64,000 bases of DNA. It comes from JANQKX01 sp039028695. GTDB lineage: Bacteria; Pseudomonadota; Alphaproteobacteria; Kiloniellales; Kiloniellaceae. How positions within the stretch are numbered: the stretch's first letter is position 1; every line of letters begins with the position of its first letter. The position numbers were made by a program, and so were the translations under genes. Location: positions 13,806 to 77,805 of the forward strand of contig JBCCHN010000010.1 of assembly GCA_039028695.1 (NCBI GenBank), read 5' to 3'. The notes beneath the pieces were generated by a model, which did not search any database, had not been told where the DNA came from, and saw only the letters and a list, made by a program, of their open reading frames with translations. Shown in pieces: positions 62,217 through 64,000 of this stretch.

Positions 62217-63419
62217 ATGTCCGTGACTGCGGAGCGTTTGTCGCGCATTAAACCCTCGCCCACGATTGCCGTGACGCAAAAGGCTCGCGAACTGAAAGAA
62301 GCCGGACGAGACGTTATCGGTTTGGGCGCCGGCGAACCCGACTTTGACACTCCCGACAACATTAAGGAGGCGGCGATCGCGGCCATCCGGGCGGGGGACA
62401 CCAATTATACGGCTGTGGACGGAACCCCGGCCCTGAAAAAGGCGATCGCGGCCAAGTTCAAGCGGGACAACGGACTGGACTATGCCCCTGAGCAAATCAC
62501 TGTGGGCACCGGCGGCAAGCAGGTCATCTATAACGCTTTTCAGGCGACCTTGAATGCCGGTGACGAGGTGATAATCCCGGCACCCTATTGGGTGTCCTAC
62601 CCCGACATGGTGTTGCTCGCCGAAGGTACGCCGGTGATCGTTCCCTGCGGCGCCAATCATAACTTTAAACTGCAGCCGGAAGATCTGGAGGCGGCCATCA
62701 CGCCTAAGACCCGCTGGATTATTCTGAACAGCCCCTCGAACCCCACCGGAGCGGCTTACAGCCATGACGAGTTGAAGGCCATCACGGACGTGCTCAAACG
62801 CCACGAGCAGGTTTGGGTGCTGACTGACGATATGTACGAAAAACTGGTCTATGACGGTTTTGACTATGTGACACCGGCACAGGTGGAGCCCGCCTTGTAC
62901 GACCGGACCTTGACCATGAACGGGGTCTCCAAGGCCTATTGCATGACGGGCTGGCGTATCGGTTTCGCCGGCGGTCCTGCACCTCTGATTAAGGCGATTG
63001 CTAAGGTTCAGTCTCAATCCACATCCAATCCGTCGTCGATCAGCCAGGCCGCGGCGGTAGAGGCCTTGAACGGGCCGCAGGATTTTATCGCCGAGCACAA
63101 CGACGTCTTTGCCGCCCGGCGGGACATGGTCGCGGAAATGTTGAACGATTGCCCGGGTCTACGCTGTCCCAAACCGGAAGGCGCTTTTTATGTCTATCCG
63201 TCTTGTGCGGGGGTGATCGGGAAGACCACGCCGCAAGGGCAAAAGCTGGAAACCGACGGAGATTTCGTAACCTATTTGCTGGAAGCCGAAGGCGTCGCGG
63301 TGGTCCAGGGCGAGGCCTTTGGCCTGTCGCCCCATTTCCGGGTGTCCTACGCCACCTCGACGGAGGCCTTGAAAGAAGCGTGCTTGCGCATCAAGCGGGC
63401 CTGCGAGGCTCTGACCTGA
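62217..63419 (+). CDS. aspC: pyridoxal phosphate-dependent aminotransferase, aspartate type
   Basis: A 400-residue fold type I, class I aminotransferase (1-gamma/1-beta, as in aspartate or aspartate/prephenate aminotransferases). The PLP lysine is K239 in NGVSKAYCMTGWRIG, and PAPYWVSYPD (about 121-130) and NSPSNPTGAA (171-180) are typical. It interconverts aspartate and oxaloacetate. A CTGAC repeat ends the gene. The gene is divergent from the sortase target after 287 bp. Confidence 0.93.
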   Translation: MSVTAERLSRIKPSPTIAVTQKARELKEAGRDVIGLGAGEPDFDTPDNIKEAAIAAIRAGDTNYTAVDGTPALKKAIAAKFKRDNGLDYAPEQITVGTGGKQVIYNAFQATLNAGDEVIIPAPYWVSYPDMVLLAEGTPVIVPCGANHNFKLQPEDLEAAITPKTRWIILNSPSNPTGAAYSHDELKAITDVLKRHEQVWVLTDDMYEKLVYDGFDYVTPAQVEPALYDRTLTMNGVSKAYCMTGWRIGFAGGPAPLIKAIAKVQSQSTSNPSSISQAAAVEALNGPQDFIAEHNDVFAARRDMVAEMLNDCPGLRCPKPEGAFYVYPSCAGVIGKTTPQGQKLETDGDFVTYLLEAEGVAVVQGEAFGLSPHFRVSYATSTEALKEACLRIKRACEALT

Positions 63420-63459
63420 CCTGACCTGAATTTCAAGGGCGCTGAGGTGGGCTAAGGTT

Positions 63460-64000
63460 ATGAAAATAGCGGTTATTGGTGCCGGTGGCGTGGGCGGCTA
63501 TTTCGGTGGCCGTCTGGCGGCGGCCGGTCACCAGGTTTTCTTTGCGGTGCGCGGCCGTCAACGGGAGGCCTTCCGGGAGCAGGGCTTACGCCTCAAGTCC
63601 GCCTTGGGGGATCTAACGCTGCCCGACCCCTTGCTATTGGACAACCCGGAGACCATCGGCGTTTGCGATGCGGTCTTGATTTGCACCAAGCTCTGGGGCC
63701 TGGAGGAGGCTTTGGAGTTGGTGCGCCCCTTGGTCGGCGATGACACCATGGTCGTGCCCCTGCAAAACGGCGTGGATGCGGAAAGCCTCGCTGTTGAACG
63801 GCTTGGCACCGGCGCCGTTCTGGGCGGGGTGGCCTACATCGCCGCCGAGATCGAGGAACCGGGAGTCATTCGCCATACAGGAAAGATGGCACGTCTTGCC
63901 CTTGGCGAGTTGGATGGCCGGGAATCGCCCAGACTCAAGGCCTTGGTCGCCGCCTGCCAGGCCGCTCAGGTGGACGTCAAACTGTCCACACACATCCAAA
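63460..64000 (+). CDS. panE: 2-dehydropantoate 2-reductase, 3' end outside window
   Basis: 180 residues of the N-terminal part are visible. The Rossmann motif GAGGVGGYFGGRLAAAGH is at residues 7-24, the conserved CTKLW segment near 75-79 and the VPLQNGVD stretch about 98-105. It reduces ketopantoate to pantoate in CoA synthesis. The ATG at 63460 lies 40 bp after aspC and may be in the same transcript. The C-terminal domain is cut off by the window end. Confidence 0.92.
   Translation, partial: MKIAVIGAGGVGGYFGGRLAAAGHQVFFAVRGRQREAFREQGLRLKSALGDLTLPDPLLLDNPETIGVCDAVLICTKLWGLEEALELVRPLVGDDTMVVPLQNGVDAESLAVERLGTGAVLGGVAYIAAEIEEPGVIRHTGKMARLALGELDGRESPRLKALVAACQAAQVDVKLSTHIQ

Noticed and set aside
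63411..63428. Short CTGAC tandem repeat at the aspC stop
   Set aside because: Only about three units of 5 bases; expected by chance and no functional sign.
1..64000. CRISPR arrays, insertion sequences, prophage, tRNA and rRNA genes
   Set aside because: I looked for regularly spaced repeats, transposase or integrase frames, and tRNA-type T-loops in the gaps and found none.

Overview
The window is a gene-dense, moderately GC-rich piece of a bacterial chromosome with no insertion sequence, prophage, CRISPR array, rRNA or tRNA that I could recognise. Gene content points to an alphaproteobacterium, most likely Rhodospirillales-like and possibly marine. The evidence is a three-gene cytochrome bc1 operon, a phasin, a COQ9-like TetR protein, UbiK, the class GN sortase with its VIT/vWA target, the prs-rplY-pth-ychF block, the lgt-midA-pgeF block, and an mtnP-mtnA-class II aldolase cluster like that of Rhodospirillum rubrum. 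The taxonomic placement is inference.

Layout. 1-765: the 3' part of a class III aminotransferase. 772-7748 (minus): a MoxR ATPase, a DUF58 protein, a BatA/DUF4159 membrane protein and a vWA-like membrane protein, tightly packed. 7848-10424 (plus): DUF1285, CoA-pyrophosphatase-type Nudix and CCA nucleotidyltransferase. 10442-11791 (minus): trmL and hemF. 12172-14742 (plus): petA-petB-petC with a terminator. 14815-18381 (plus): mtnP, mtnA, a FucA-like aldolase and a VOC protein, facing a TetR gene that it overlaps at the 3' ends. 19061-25153 (minus): ydcF, ychF, pth, rplY, prs, a methyltransferase, a lipoprotein and a possible coupled tiny membrane ORF. 25198-29240 (minus): a metal-ligand-less M24 protein, pgeF, midA and lgt, divergent from ubiK, ybjN, proC, ybaK, a TetR/COQ9-like gene and pgsA (29471-33647, plus).

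33702-37419 (minus) holds a three-module protein (P-loop/sulfotransferase-like, GT4, GT2) and an orphan Flp-type pilin, followed by about 650 bp without a confident gene. 38077-40607 (plus) is a molybdenum cofactor operon, whose first gene is a MobB homologue that has lost its Walker A motif, followed by moeA, moaD and moaE. 40692-42361 (minus) holds a secreted protein and ilvE, divergent from a MarR / OmpR-type regulator / histidine kinase set resembling petP-petR. 45418-49439 carries a small membrane protein, csaA, a phasin with repeated upstream operators, and uvrC. The stretch 49440-49964 is AT-rich with paired DnaA boxes. 49965-52801 (minus) holds folB, a pteridine-reductase-like SDR, a CaCA antiporter and msrB. 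53123-55726 (plus) encodes a DUF427-cyclase fusion followed by two PilZ proteins. 55750-61929 (minus) has uvrB, a DapA-like aldolase, the sortase and its target. 62217-64000 (plus) has an aspartate-type aminotransferase and a truncated panE.

Functional links: the MTA cluster reads as a methylthioadenosine disposal route by aldol cleavage. The cyclase and PilZ genes form a nucleotide second-messenger cluster. The MarR/OmpR/kinase set may regulate the bc1 operon 30 kb away. The strongest candidates for undescribed biology are the DUF427-cyclase/PilZ locus, the sulfotransferase-like/GT4/GT2 fusion and the Walker-less MobB.
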